From positions 62,001-126,000 of the forward strand of contig NZ_JAKJSO010000019.1 of NCBI RefSeq assembly GCF_050337045.1: a stretch of DNA of 64,000 nucleotides. Reading direction: 5' to 3'. This DNA comes from Photobacterium kagoshimensis. Its GTDB lineage: Bacteria > Pseudomonadota > Gammaproteobacteria > Enterobacterales > Vibrionaceae. Shown piece after piece: positions 17,301 through 25,182 of the stretch. Position 1 is the first letter of the stretch. Each line of letters starts with the position of its first letter. The notes below the pieces were generated by a model. The model worked only from the letters and a program-made list of their open reading frames with translations. It was not told the origin of the DNA and made no database searches. Made by a program: the position numbers and the translations under genes.

Positions 17301-17496
17301 CCATCCGCATACAGATGCTTTGTTCTACTTCTTGTGGCGATGCCCCAGGGTAAACCACAGAGGCAATGATATAAGGCGGTGAGAACTCAGGAAACGTTTC
17401 CCGTTTAATTTGCGGTAACGACACAAAACCCAATAGCAGCAAAGTAAACATCATTAAATTTGCAGCGGTGGGATGGCGAGAGAAAAAACGGATCAT
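14383..17496 (-). CDS. RND-family efflux permease (AcrB/HAE1 type)
   Basis: Proton-driven inner-membrane pump of the resistance-nodulation-division superfamily. It is 1037 residues, the family size, with a hydrophobic span at the N-terminus (MIRFFSRHPTAANLMMFTLL), two large periplasmic loops and two sets of membrane helices. The helix-4 proton-relay pair is seen in MAIGIMMDDAIVIAE (Asp pair near 394). The helix-10 counterpart reads GVVVNDSILLVQ, with Asn where AcrB has Lys940, as in RND groups other than AcrB itself. It is encoded 2 bases after the adaptor gene, so it is co-transcribed and coupled. No outer-membrane channel gene is present; a TolC-like protein must come from elsewhere. The substrate is unknown. 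Confidence 0.92.
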   Translation of the reverse strand: MIRFFSRHPTAANLMMFTLLLLGFVSLPQIKRETFPEFSPPYIIASVVYPGASPQEVEQSICMRMEDAVDGLANIEETRCEAVEGSASLILKLTNSAVVSRMLVDVQTQINGINDFPAEIESPIVRELDWNEPVVDVAISADTNWPHLKAYAEELKRKLKIDYGVSLVAVSGFSDHQLRVELKETALRQLGMSVGDVAERLSRQNIKLPSGNIELADKNLLIRFDEQKVTPETLAQTIIGADAEGAVLRLGDIATITDRFELDEQKILFDGKPSAVLKISKNKADDALRIKERVQQFVEDESQIAPTGVTLSLTNDISSVLWDRLTMMVDNGLQGVVLVFFTMWLFFTFRYSFWVAAGLPVAFMGSLFLMAGLGLSINIMSLVALLMAIGIMMDDAIVIAESIAAHLERGQSVPDAVFNGVKKVFPGVLSSYLTTVCIFGSLLFLDGEMGAVLRVVPQVLILVLTISLIEAFLILPHHLSHSLQKQRHKEEKPDLKFKRVFLAKFEHFRQHQLLTAVDAVVRWRYLFLGGVVAMLFASAALLAGGALKFVGFPDLDGDIAEARIILAPGASLSQTEKVVAHIVEAAERLNVEWSRDVEGGHSLIEHITEQYNTNADADEKGPHVATVRLDLRGAESRNTVIDEFVAAWREEVGTLADPISLVFKQPIMGPGGRAVEIRMQHDELTALKAASLEVQAFLNEFDGVYGVLDDMRMGKQEVLVTLRPGAESFGVDGQMIASQLRAAYFGQKADDIQLGPENIEVEVRFDKVEAGNLQTLASFPIILSDGSQVPLASITELSYQRNYVRIQRIDGLRTLSVYADLEHSKISSTEILTLFRQQEIPQLIAKYPGLRFNFEGEAKDTAETGQSMAIGFALGVFGVFVILSFQFRSYLEPFVVLLAIPLALIGVFWGHWLLGHALSMPSIMGFVSLAGVVVNDSILLVQYIRHHVDEGDSVHDAVVKASRERFRAVFLTSLTTAAGLLPLLLETSLQAQVIQPLVISIVFGIFTSTLLVLFMIPAAYAILADFGLVKKHEPIAA

Positions 17497-17498
17497 GA

Positions 17499-18842
17499 TT
17501 ACGATGCTCCTTGCTCTTTCGCAGGCGCCACTACCGCGTTGCCATCTTTACTGACCACGCGCAATGCCATGCCTTCCACTGCGGGCAGCAAGTCATTAAC
17601 CACTAGTTGTTGCGCAGCAATAAAATCCCCCTGTACCGCCACTAACCCCTCGCGACGAAATAGCACAGTCACAGGCTTAATATTTAAGGTGTTGTCATCA
17701 CTTATCAAATAGACTTTATCACCGTGTAAAGCGCGTTCCGGGATCACCCAGTGTGGGTTAGCTTGTCCTTCCAAAGTGGCTTGAACAAACATACCATTAA
17801 CGAGTGGTGGCGCAGTTTCAGGTGAGAGTTGGCTGTAATCTTGCGCCACTTCAAGAATCACCCCGACGGTGGCCTGATTGGCACTAACGGTGTCGCTGAT
17901 CCTGGCCACTTTAGCTGGCCACTGCTGAACAAATTGACCACTGGATAATTGAATGCTGGCTTGCAATGCCAGCTGATCGGCACGTGGGCGGCCATCGGCA
18001 TGGGCGGTGTATTGAGTCAGGCTAGAGGCTAATGCTTGCATGTCATGTAACGCGACTTGCGCGTCCACTTCAATCTCGGCAATACCGTGGGCAATCAGCA
18101 TGGTTTGCTGCACATTCACCACCTGATTTTGTTCGATATCAACACTCGAAATACGCGCATCAATCGGCAATATAATTTCTGTTTTTTCCAGCGAACGCTT
18201 TGCTTCTGCTACTTTTGATTGATTCACTTGCAGTTGCGCTTCGCTGACACGGCGCTCTTTGGGTAAGACTTGGAGCTGGCTTTCTAGGTCTTGCACCACT
18301 TTTTGGCTGGCTAGATAAGACTGCTTTTCCAGATCCAATGCCGATTGTGACGTTAGCCCTTTACGACGCAGCTCTTCTTTGCGGGTTACTTCTTTTTTAC
18401 TGATCGCCAGGCGATTTTTTTCTATCTTTAGTGTGCTTTGGAGGTTTTTTTCTTCCAAATCCAGCTTGGCTATTTGCGCTTCACTTGAGCTAATATCCGC
18501 TTCCGCTTTCGCTAACGTTAATTGATAGTCCAGCGGATCAATTTTCAGGATCACAGTGCCAGCATCTAACACTCGGCCTTTTTCAAGCTCAGGGTGACGG
18601 AAAATCACCTTCCCGCTCACTTCTGAAATCGCCTTCCATTCCACTTTGGGTTTTACTCGGCCAAAACCGGTGACTTGCGGTGCTAAAGGTTGTTGTTGCA
18701 AGGTAATCACATCAACCGCTCGGCTGCGCTCCAAGGCGGGCTTACTGCTCGGGGAAGGGCGTAATTTAACGGCGAGTACTAATATTAAAATGCCAGCCAT
18801 CAACGCAGGAATGAAGAGTAGTTTCCGGTTACGGGCAATCAT
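17499..18842 (-). CDS. RND efflux periplasmic adaptor (membrane fusion protein)
   Basis: Connects the inner-membrane RND pump to an outer-membrane channel. It is 447 residues. One N-terminal membrane anchor (about 8-26, LLFIPALMAGILILVLAVKL) has no lipobox Cys, so it is an anchored rather than lipidated adaptor. Next comes a biotinyl-lipoyl-like half motif (EVSGKVIFRHPELEKGRVLD). A long coiled-coil hairpin follows (about 105-225, rich in Leu, Glu, Lys and Gln with DLEEKNLQSTLKIEKNRL), then beta-barrel and membrane-proximal domains. It overlaps the upstream TetR gene by 4 bases (ATGA) and is 2 bases from the permease gene. Confidence 0.9.
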   Translation of the reverse strand: MIARNRKLLFIPALMAGILILVLAVKLRPSPSSKPALERSRAVDVITLQQQPLAPQVTGFGRVKPKVEWKAISEVSGKVIFRHPELEKGRVLDAGTVILKIDPLDYQLTLAKAEADISSSEAQIAKLDLEEKNLQSTLKIEKNRLAISKKEVTRKEELRRKGLTSQSALDLEKQSYLASQKVVQDLESQLQVLPKERRVSEAQLQVNQSKVAEAKRSLEKTEIILPIDARISSVDIEQNQVVNVQQTMLIAHGIAEIEVDAQVALHDMQALASSLTQYTAHADGRPRADQLALQASIQLSSGQFVQQWPAKVARISDTVSANQATVGVILEVAQDYSQLSPETAPPLVNGMFVQATLEGQANPHWVIPERALHGDKVYLISDDNTLNIKPVTVLFRREGLVAVQGDFIAAQQLVVNDLLPAVEGMALRVVSKDGNAVVAPAKEQGAS

Positions 18843-19480
18843 TCTGCTTCCCCTTTTTGATTAAAGATCCCTTGAGTCAGCACTTTAACGTTGTGCTCTG
18901 CCAATTCAAATAAGTAGGATTCGGACATTTCGATCCCATGAATTTCAAGCATTGCTGGTGGGATCAAGAAGGGAAAAACCATCATACTTACGAACGTCAT
19001 CCGTGCTTTTTCAGGATCCATTCCAGGGTTAAGCTGACCATTTTGCTGTAGCTTGGTAAACATCATGTCGGTTGCAGGACGTGACGTCTCTTTCATCATT
19101 TTTTCCATCATCTGACGCTGAGGATCATCTGGCGCGAGCATCATGGCCCGTGACATCAACTTTGGCATGTCTGGATTGGGGGCCATAATTCGATAGTAAG
19201 TTCGCATGAATTCGCCAATCGAGTCAAAATCACCTTTCTCCATCACCACCTTCATCTGGGCTCGGATAGGATCCATGGTTTCTTGCATCATGGTTTGGTA
19301 TAAGCCGGCTTTGTTCTCAAAATAGTAGCGAATCAGTGCGACATTAACATCAGCCCTTGCCGCTATCATTCTGGTCGATACCTTGCTGTAAGGTAGAACG
19401 ACAAATAATTTACGCGCTTCTATAATTAGACGCTCACGCGCATCGGAATCACCAACTGGACGACCTGCTTTTCCTGCCAT
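18839..19480 (-). CDS. TetR-family regulator of the efflux operon
   Basis: First gene of the efflux operon, 213 residues. The N-terminal TetR helix-turn-helix (about 12-58) reads ARERLIIEARKLF...VSTRMIAARADVNVALIRYYFENKAGLY. The C-terminal ligand-binding domain is Met-rich (for example MSRAMMLAPDD, QRQMMEKMM). Position at the head of the operon and a 4-base overlap with the adaptor gene argue for local autoregulation, probably repression relieved by a pump substrate. A likely operator lies 20 bases upstream of the ATG (19500-19517). The Shine-Dalgarno is weak (GTGAG). The family is certain; the ligand is unknown. Confidence 0.9.
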   Translation of the reverse strand: MAGKAGRPVGDSDARERLIIEARKLFVVLPYSKVSTRMIAARADVNVALIRYYFENKAGLYQTMMQETMDPIRAQMKVVMEKGDFDSIGEFMRTYYRIMAPNPDMPKLMSRAMMLAPDDPQRQMMEKMMKETSRPATDMMFTKLQQNGQLNPGMDPEKARMTFVSMMVFPFLIPPAMLEIHGIEMSESYLFELAEHNVKVLTQGIFNQKGEAE

Positions 19481-19499
19481 TAACTCACATCTCTACCAA

Positions 19500-19517
19500 A
19501 TTAATCATACGATTAAT
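19500..19517. promoter_or_regulatory. probable TetR operator
   Basis: Perfect inverted repeat ATTAATC-ATAC-GATTAAT, 20 bases upstream of the tetR ATG. Length and position fit an autoregulatory operator. Similar AT-rich half-sites (GATTAATTAAT) recur near 19578. Inference from symmetry and context. Confidence 0.55.
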
Positions 19518-19816
19518 AATTGTACTAACAGAACAGTTAAAAGGTTTACTCTATTATTCATCTTAATTTAACCAATTGATTAATTAATACTGTGAACCAA
19601 GTAAACAACCAGTGATAAAGCTTAAATACAGCAGATTATTCGACAAAATAGACCTTTCACTTATTTACGCACTGTAACAACAAAGTGAATGATCACTTGT
19701 GTTCCCACCATTGGCATCAATAGATCCCCACCTTGTCCTGTAGATACCCAACAACAAACAAACACTTAATTATCATTACGATACAAACACCAGCAAAAGA
19801 AAGCACCAATTAATGG

Positions 19817-19846
19817 TTGACCTTTAACCTGTCTATTTGGTATTCA
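19817..19846 (+). promoter_or_regulatory. probable leu operon promoter
   Basis: TTGACC (19817-19822) and TATTCA (19841-19846), spacing 18, would start transcription near 19853, about 25 bases before the leuL leader peptide. It is placed correctly for an attenuated operon. Nothing else clear was seen between this and the tetR operator. Confidence 0.5.
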
Positions 19847-19878
19847 TTTGTTATCAACTTTGTGGAAGACATGTAAAA

Positions 19879-19941
19879 ATGACTAAACGTTTCTTTATCC
19901 TCCTAAGCCTCCTCCTTATCGTGAATAATTCGCGCGGGTAG
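19879..19941 (+). CDS. leuL: leu operon leader peptide
   Basis: A 20-codon reading frame, MTKRFFILLSLLLIVNNSRG, with five Leu codons clustered in seven (CTC CTA AGC CTC CTC CTT preceded by ATC). GGAAG lies 10 bases upstream. Ribosome stalling at these codons when charged Leu-tRNA is scarce would control the downstream attenuator. The last codons (CGCGCGGG) overlap the sequence able to pair with the terminator's 5' arm. Too short for ordinary gene callers, but the leader, antiterminator and terminator arrangement is textbook. Confidence 0.9.
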   Translation: MTKRFFILLSLLLIVNNSRG

Positions 19942-20002
19942 CTTATGAGTCGGAAACACCACTAAGCATTTAACAAACCCGCGCAGATAGCGCGGGTTTT
20001 TT
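19932..20002 (+). promoter_or_regulatory. leucine attenuator (antiterminator/terminator)
   Basis: The terminator is the 10-base-pair stem AAACCCGCGC (19975-19984) / GCGCGGGTTT (19990-19999) with loop AGATA and a T run to 20002. The competing upstream copy GCGCGGG (19932-19938), at the end of leuL, can pair with CCCGCGC (19978-19984) and break the terminator. When leucine is plentiful the ribosome runs to the leuL stop, covers the upstream copy and lets the terminator form. Confidence 0.88.
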
Positions 20003-20086
20003 ATATCAGAGCCAGCGCAAGCGGATGCAGACTACGCCTAATAGCAATGAACACATGATTAGGCAGGCCAATAAAAGGAAGTAGCA

Positions 20087-21631
20087 ATGAAAGATCAAGT
20101 CATTATTTTCGATACCACGCTTCGCGACGGTGAACAGGCACTATCAGCAAGCCTAACGGTAAAAGAAAAGCTACAAATCGCTTATGCGCTGGAACGCTTA
20201 GGGGTTGATGTAATAGAAGCGGGCTTTCCTGTTTCTTCACCTGGCGATTTTGAGTCGGTACAAACCATTGCGAAACATATTAAAAACAGCCGCGTATGTG
20301 CCCTTTCACGTGCTGTTGCGAAAGACATTGATGTTGCTGCTGAATCGCTAAAAGTTGCTGACGCTTTCCGAATTCATACTTTCATTTCCACTTCAACCGT
20401 TCACGTACAAGATAAACTACGTCGTAGCTATGATGATGTTATCGAGATGGGGGTTGCTGCGGTTAAACGCGCACGTAATTACACTGATGATGTGGAATTT
20501 TCCTGTGAAGATGCTGGTCGCACCCCCATCGATAACCTATGTCGCATGGTGGAAGCGGCGATCAATGCCGGTGCGAACACCATCAATATTCCTGACACCG
20601 TGGGTTACACCCTACCCAACGAGTTTGGCGGTATCGTGGCGCAACTGTTTGACCGCGTGCCTAACATCGACAAAGCGATTATCTCGGTGCATTGCCACGA
20701 CGATCTAGGCATGTCGGTGGCTAACTCCATGGCGGCAGTCCAAGCGGGGGCACGCCAAGTTGAGGCGACGATTAATGGCCTGGGTGAACGCGCTGGTAAC
20801 TGCTCACTAGAAGAGATCGCGATGATCATCAAAACCCGCGCTGACTTCTTGGGTGTTCACACCAATATCAAACACGATGAGATTCACCGCACCAGTAAAA
20901 TGGTGAGCCAACTGTGTAACTCGCCGATTCAAGCGAATAAAGCCATTGTCGGTGCTAATGCCTTTAGCCACTCATCGGGTATCCACCAAGATGGGATGCT
21001 AAAGAACAAAAATACCTACGAGATCATGACCCCTGAGTCTATCGGGCTTAAAAACCAAGCGCTGAACCTAACCAGTCGCTCTGGCCGTGCCGCCGTTAAA
21101 AGTCACATGGATACCCTTGGCTACACCGAAAATGAATACAGCCTAGATGCGCTATACGCTGATTTTCTAAAACTGGCCGATCGTAAAGGCCAAGTGTTCG
21201 ACTACGACCTAGAAGCCCTAATGCACTTCGCTAACCTACGCGAAGAAGATGACTTCTTTAAGCTAAATTACCTCAGTGTACAGTCAGGTAGCATCATGGC
21301 GACCACCAGTATCAAACTGCAATGTGGTGATGAAGAGAAATGCGAAGCCGCGGTCGGTAATGGCCCTGTTGATGCGCTATACCAGTGTATCTACCGCCTA
21401 ACAGGCTACGAAATTGTACTGGATAAATTCGACCTAACCGCCAAAGGGGAAGGGGAAGACGGTTTGGGCCAAGCTGACATCATTGCCAACTACAAAGGCC
21501 GTAAATACCACGGTACGGGACTTGCGACTGATATTGTTGAAGCCTCTGGCCAAGCGCTATTGCATGTAATCAACAGCATCCACCGCGCCGATCAAATTGC
21601 TGAAATTAAAGAGCGTACCGCGACGGTATAA
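20087..21631 (+). CDS. leuA: 2-isopropylmalate synthase
   Basis: Condenses acetyl-CoA with 2-oxoisovalerate, the committed step of leucine synthesis. It is 514 residues. The N-terminal TIM barrel has the catalytic FDTTLRDGEQ (residues 8-17) and the metal-binding HxH in SVHCHDDLGMS (near 201-203). GGLGERAGN-type sequence (INGLGERAGNCSLEE) follows. The C-terminal LeuA dimer domain (about 390-505) binds leucine for feedback inhibition and contains ATTSIKLQCGD. AAGGAAG lies before the ATG. It heads leuABCD, under the attenuator upstream. Confidence 0.98.
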   Translation: MKDQVIIFDTTLRDGEQALSASLTVKEKLQIAYALERLGVDVIEAGFPVSSPGDFESVQTIAKHIKNSRVCALSRAVAKDIDVAAESLKVADAFRIHTFISTSTVHVQDKLRRSYDDVIEMGVAAVKRARNYTDDVEFSCEDAGRTPIDNLCRMVEAAINAGANTINIPDTVGYTLPNEFGGIVAQLFDRVPNIDKAIISVHCHDDLGMSVANSMAAVQAGARQVEATINGLGERAGNCSLEEIAMIIKTRADFLGVHTNIKHDEIHRTSKMVSQLCNSPIQANKAIVGANAFSHSSGIHQDGMLKNKNTYEIMTPESIGLKNQALNLTSRSGRAAVKSHMDTLGYTENEYSLDALYADFLKLADRKGQVFDYDLEALMHFANLREEDDFFKLNYLSVQSGSIMATTSIKLQCGDEEKCEAAVGNGPVDALYQCIYRLTGYEIVLDKFDLTAKGEGEDGLGQADIIANYKGRKYHGTGLATDIVEASGQALLHVINSIHRADQIAEIKERTATV

Positions 21632-21738
21632 CACCGCGCCTCAATCTAATCTTAGGCGTAGCCAGTGATAGCAAGATGACACACGCTACGCCAGCCCAAT
21701 TTATGACGATTAACAACAAATTACGGAGACAACTAACC

Positions 21739-22827
21739 ATGGCAGGTACATATAAAATTGCGGTTCTACCGGGTGACGGTATTGGTCCAGAAGTGATGCA
21801 GCAAGCCCATAAAGTGCTAGATGCCGTTGAAGCTAAGTTCGGCTTTACCCTAGAGCGTGCCGAATTTGATGTGGGTGGTATTGCGATTGATAACCATGGC
21901 TGTCCCCTACCCGATGCAACCCTAAAAGGTTGTGAAAATTCTGATGCCGTATTGTTTGGCTCGGTGGGTGGCCCTAAATGGGAACACCTAGCGCCGAATG
22001 ATCAACCTGAGCGTGGTGCACTACTGCCACTGCGCAAGCATTTTCAGCTATTCTGTAACTTGCGTCCTGCCCAAATTCATAGCGGGCTAGAGACGTTCTC
22101 ACCACTGCGCGCAGATATTTCTGAACGAGGTTTCGATATTGTCGTGGTTCGCGAACTAACGGGTGGGATCTACTTCGGCCAACCTAAAGGCCGTGAGGGT
22201 GAAGGCCCACAAGAAAAAGCCTACGACACCGAGATTTACCATCGCTACGAGATAGAGCGCATTGCCCGTATTGCGTTTGAATCAGCGATGCTACGCAACA
22301 AAAACGTCTACTCGATTGACAAAGCTAATGTGCTACAAAGCTCAATCCTATGGCGTGAAGTGGTCGAAGAAATCGCGAAAGATTACCCTGAAGTCACGCT
22401 TAATCACATGTACATTGATAACGCGACCATGCAGCTGATCAAAGACCCGTCTCAGTTTGATGTCATGCTGTGCTCAAACATTTTCGGCGACATTATTTCC
22501 GATGAATGCGCAATGATCACAGGCTCAATGGGGATGCTACCGTCGGCAAGCTTGAACCAAGAAAAGTTCGGCATGTACGAGCCAGCAGGTGGTTCCGCTC
22601 CTGATATCGCGGGCAAAAACATTGCCAACCCTGTCGCCCAAATTCTGTCGGCAGCATTGATGCTGCGCTATAGCTTAGGTGAAGAAGAGGCTGCCCGCGC
22701 CATTGAACTAGCGGTGTCGCAAGCACTTGAAGCCGGTGAACTAACCGCAGATTTAGCGGGTAAAGGCCAAGCCCTGACCACCAGCGAAATGGGCGATAAG
22801 ATCGCTACCTATATTCGCCAAGCATAA
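21739..22827 (+). CDS. leuB: 3-isopropylmalate dehydrogenase
   Basis: Oxidises and decarboxylates 3-isopropylmalate to 2-oxoisocaproate with NAD. It is 362 residues from the ATG at 21739, which has GGAG in TTACGGAGACAAC upstream and matches the E. coli N-terminus (IAVLPGDGIGPEVM). The reading frame is open upstream, but the extra 21 residues have no counterpart. Visible are VRELTGGIYFGQPKGREG, the substrate-binding Lys and metal Asp regions (SIDKANVLQSS, CSNIFGDIISDE) and the NAD loop EPAGGSAPDIAGKNIANP. The leuA-leuB gap is 107 bases, with no terminator seen. Confidence 0.97.
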   Translation: MAGTYKIAVLPGDGIGPEVMQQAHKVLDAVEAKFGFTLERAEFDVGGIAIDNHGCPLPDATLKGCENSDAVLFGSVGGPKWEHLAPNDQPERGALLPLRKHFQLFCNLRPAQIHSGLETFSPLRADISERGFDIVVVRELTGGIYFGQPKGREGEGPQEKAYDTEIYHRYEIERIARIAFESAMLRNKNVYSIDKANVLQSSILWREVVEEIAKDYPEVTLNHMYIDNATMQLIKDPSQFDVMLCSNIFGDIISDECAMITGSMGMLPSASLNQEKFGMYEPAGGSAPDIAGKNIANPVAQILSAALMLRYSLGEEEAARAIELAVSQALEAGELTADLAGKGQALTTSEMGDKIATYIRQA

Positions 22828-22853
22828 GCAATACCGGCAAGGAGCACTTAGCA

Positions 22854-24293
22854 ATGTCAGCACAATATACAGAAAATAAAGCGCCTAAAACGCTATACGA
22901 AAAAGTTTACGATGCCCATGTTGCGGTTGCCGCACAAGGCGAGAATCCAATTTTATATATCGACCGTCACTTGGTACACGAAGTGACATCACCGCAAGCT
23001 TTTGATGGTTTACGTGAAAAAGGGCGCCCCGTTCGCCAAGTCGGTAAAACATTTGCCACCATGGATCATAATGTCTCGACCCAAACCAAAGACATTAATG
23101 CCTCTGGTGAAATGGCGCGTATCCAAATGGAAACGCTGGCCAAAAACTGTGAAGAGTTTGGCGTCACCCTTTACGATCTAAACCATAAATACCAAGGTAT
23201 TGTGCATGTGATGGGCCCCGAGCTGGGCATTACCCTACCTGGCATGACGATTGTTTGTGGTGATTCACACACGGCAACACACGGTGCGTTTGGCTCATTA
23301 GCCTTTGGGATTGGCACCTCAGAAGTTGAACACGTATTAGCGACTCAAACGCTCAAACAAGCGCGCGCCAAAACCATGAAAATCGAAGTCAAAGGCAAAG
23401 TTGCTGAAGGCATTACGGCTAAAGATATCGTGCTAGCCATCATAGGCAAAACGACAGCCGCGGGCGGTACTGGCTATGTGGTTGAATTTTGTGGTGAAGC
23501 GATAACAGATTTGTCAATGGAAGGGCGGATGACGGTGTGTAACATGGCGATCGAATTAGGTGCAAAAGCGGGCTTGATTGCCCCCGATCAAACCACCTAC
23601 GACTACATTAAAAACCGTAAATTCTCACCAACAGATAGTCACTTCGATGCCGCAGTTGAATACTGGAATACCCTAAAAACCGATGAGGGTGCCGTCTTCG
23701 ATGCGACAGTAACGTTAGAAGCCGCCGAGATTAAACCACAAGTAACTTGGGGCACAAACCCCGGCCAAGTTATCGCAATTGATACGCCGATTCCAAGCCC
23801 AGCTGACTTTGCTGACCCCGTTGAAAAAGCATCAGCGGAAAAAGCTTTGGCCTATATGGGGCTAGAAGCGGGGAAAACACTGTCTGACTTTTCAATTGAT
23901 AAAGTCTTTATTGGTTCTTGTACCAACTCACGGATAGAAGATATGCGCGCCGCTGCCGCCATCGCAAAAGGCCGCAAAGTTGCCGCCAATGTGCAAGCGC
24001 TGGTTGTGCCAGGATCTGAGCAAGTCAAAGCCCAAGCAGAGCAAGAAGGCTTGGATAAAATATTCATCGATGCAGGCTTTGAATGGCGTCTACCAGGTTG
24101 CTCTATGTGTCTCGCGATGAACAACGACCGCCTAGGGCCAAAAGAGCGCTGCGCCTCCACCAGCAATCGTAACTTTGAAGGTCGCCAAGGCCGTGATGGC
24201 CGCACCCACCTTGTTAGTCCTGCAATGGCAGCCGCTGCAGCATGTGCTGGCCATTTTGTAGATATTCGCGACTTAGACAGCGCAACGGCATAA
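22854..24293 (+). CDS. leuC: 3-isopropylmalate dehydratase, large subunit
   Basis: Aconitase-family subunit carrying a 4Fe-4S cluster; with LeuD it isomerises 2- to 3-isopropylmalate. It is 479 residues. The three cluster cysteines are Cys356 (FIGSCTNSR) and Cys416 and Cys419 (LPGCSMC). The substrate motif VCGDSHTATHGAFG is present. Compared with the 466-residue E. coli protein it has about 13 extra N-terminal residues (MSAQYTENKAPKTLYEK), but AAGGAG sits properly before this ATG, so the longer start is likely real. It is 26 bases after leuB. Confidence 0.97.
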   Translation: MSAQYTENKAPKTLYEKVYDAHVAVAAQGENPILYIDRHLVHEVTSPQAFDGLREKGRPVRQVGKTFATMDHNVSTQTKDINASGEMARIQMETLAKNCEEFGVTLYDLNHKYQGIVHVMGPELGITLPGMTIVCGDSHTATHGAFGSLAFGIGTSEVEHVLATQTLKQARAKTMKIEVKGKVAEGITAKDIVLAIIGKTTAAGGTGYVVEFCGEAITDLSMEGRMTVCNMAIELGAKAGLIAPDQTTYDYIKNRKFSPTDSHFDAAVEYWNTLKTDEGAVFDATVTLEAAEIKPQVTWGTNPGQVIAIDTPIPSPADFADPVEKASAEKALAYMGLEAGKTLSDFSIDKVFIGSCTNSRIEDMRAAAAIAKGRKVAANVQALVVPGSEQVKAQAEQEGLDKIFIDAGFEWRLPGCSMCLAMNNDRLGPKERCASTSNRNFEGRQGRDGRTHLVSPAMAAAAACAGHFVDIRDLDSATA

Positions 24294-24310
24294 TCGAGAG
24301 GAAGATAACA

Positions 24311-24913
24311 ATGGCAGGTTTTAAACAACATACAGGCTTGGTTGTGCCGCTAGATATCGCCAACATCGATACCGACGCAATCATCCCTAAGCAATTTCTA
24401 CAAAAAGTGACACGTACAGGCTTTGGAAAACATTTGTTCCACGACTGGCGTTTTCTTGATGATGCAGGCGAACAAGCAAACCCTGAGTTTGTAATGAATG
24501 CGCCGCGCTACCAAGGAGCAAGCATTTTGCTGGCACGTGAGAACTTCGGTTGCGGCTCTTCACGTGAACATGCGCCGTGGGCGCTAGCAGATTACGGCAT
24601 CCAAGTGATGATCGCACCGAGTTTTGCCGACATTTTTTATGGCAACTCGATCAACAACCAGATGGTGCCAGTACGCTTGAGCGAACAAGAAGTCGATGAG
24701 ATTTTCCAGTTTGTCGAAAACACAGCTGGCGCTGAAATCACTGTCGATCTTGAAACCATGTTAGTCACGGCTAACGGCAAGCAATACCACTTTGAGATTG
24801 ATGAATTCCGCCGTCATTGCTTATTGAATGGGCTGGATAACATCGGCCTGACGCTGCAACATGAAGATAAAATTGCCGCTTACGAAGATAATATCCCTGA
24901 ATTTTTAAGGTAA
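24311..24913 (+). CDS. leuD: 3-isopropylmalate dehydratase, small subunit
   Basis: Small (swivel) subunit of isopropylmalate isomerase. It is 200 residues from the ATG at 24311, preceded by GAGAGGAAG; E. coli LeuD is 201. Conserved NIDTDAIIPKQFL (about 20-32) and NFGCGSSREHAPWAL are visible. The frame extends upstream into leuC, but that part has no family similarity. The leuC stop is 17 bases upstream. A strong terminator ends the operon. Confidence 0.97.
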   Translation: MAGFKQHTGLVVPLDIANIDTDAIIPKQFLQKVTRTGFGKHLFHDWRFLDDAGEQANPEFVMNAPRYQGASILLARENFGCGSSREHAPWALADYGIQVMIAPSFADIFYGNSINNQMVPVRLSEQEVDEIFQFVENTAGAEITVDLETMLVTANGKQYHFEIDEFRRHCLLNGLDNIGLTLQHEDKIAAYEDNIPEFLR

Positions 24914-24961
24914 ACATCGTCTTTGTTAGCGCTCACTTACACGATAAGAGACTAACCACAG

Positions 24962-24989
24962 CACCCTGCGAGGCAGGGTGTTATTTTTT
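24962..24989 (+). terminator. intrinsic terminator of leuABCD
   Basis: Eight-base-pair stem CACCCTGC/GCAGGGTG with a 3-base loop, followed by TTATTTTTT. It is 48 bases after the leuD stop. Confidence 0.92.
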
Positions 24990-25182
24990 GCGGCTTGAAA
25001 CTTACCGCTTATATCACTCGTTCACGTCCCCTATGCAACAAAGAACTCACCGACAGGGTCGTAGGCTAACCCACTATAAAATGAGATCACAGAGTATGCC
25101 CAACATTGCAGCTAGAATCATAAGAGCAATGCACTCCTATGATTCTAACTCACTCGCCAACGCAAAATGACGAATAACCAAC

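Noticed and set aside
24988..25170. 60-codon plus-strand frame after leuD
   Set aside because: Starts inside the leu terminator tail, has no ribosome binding site and a non-protein-like composition.
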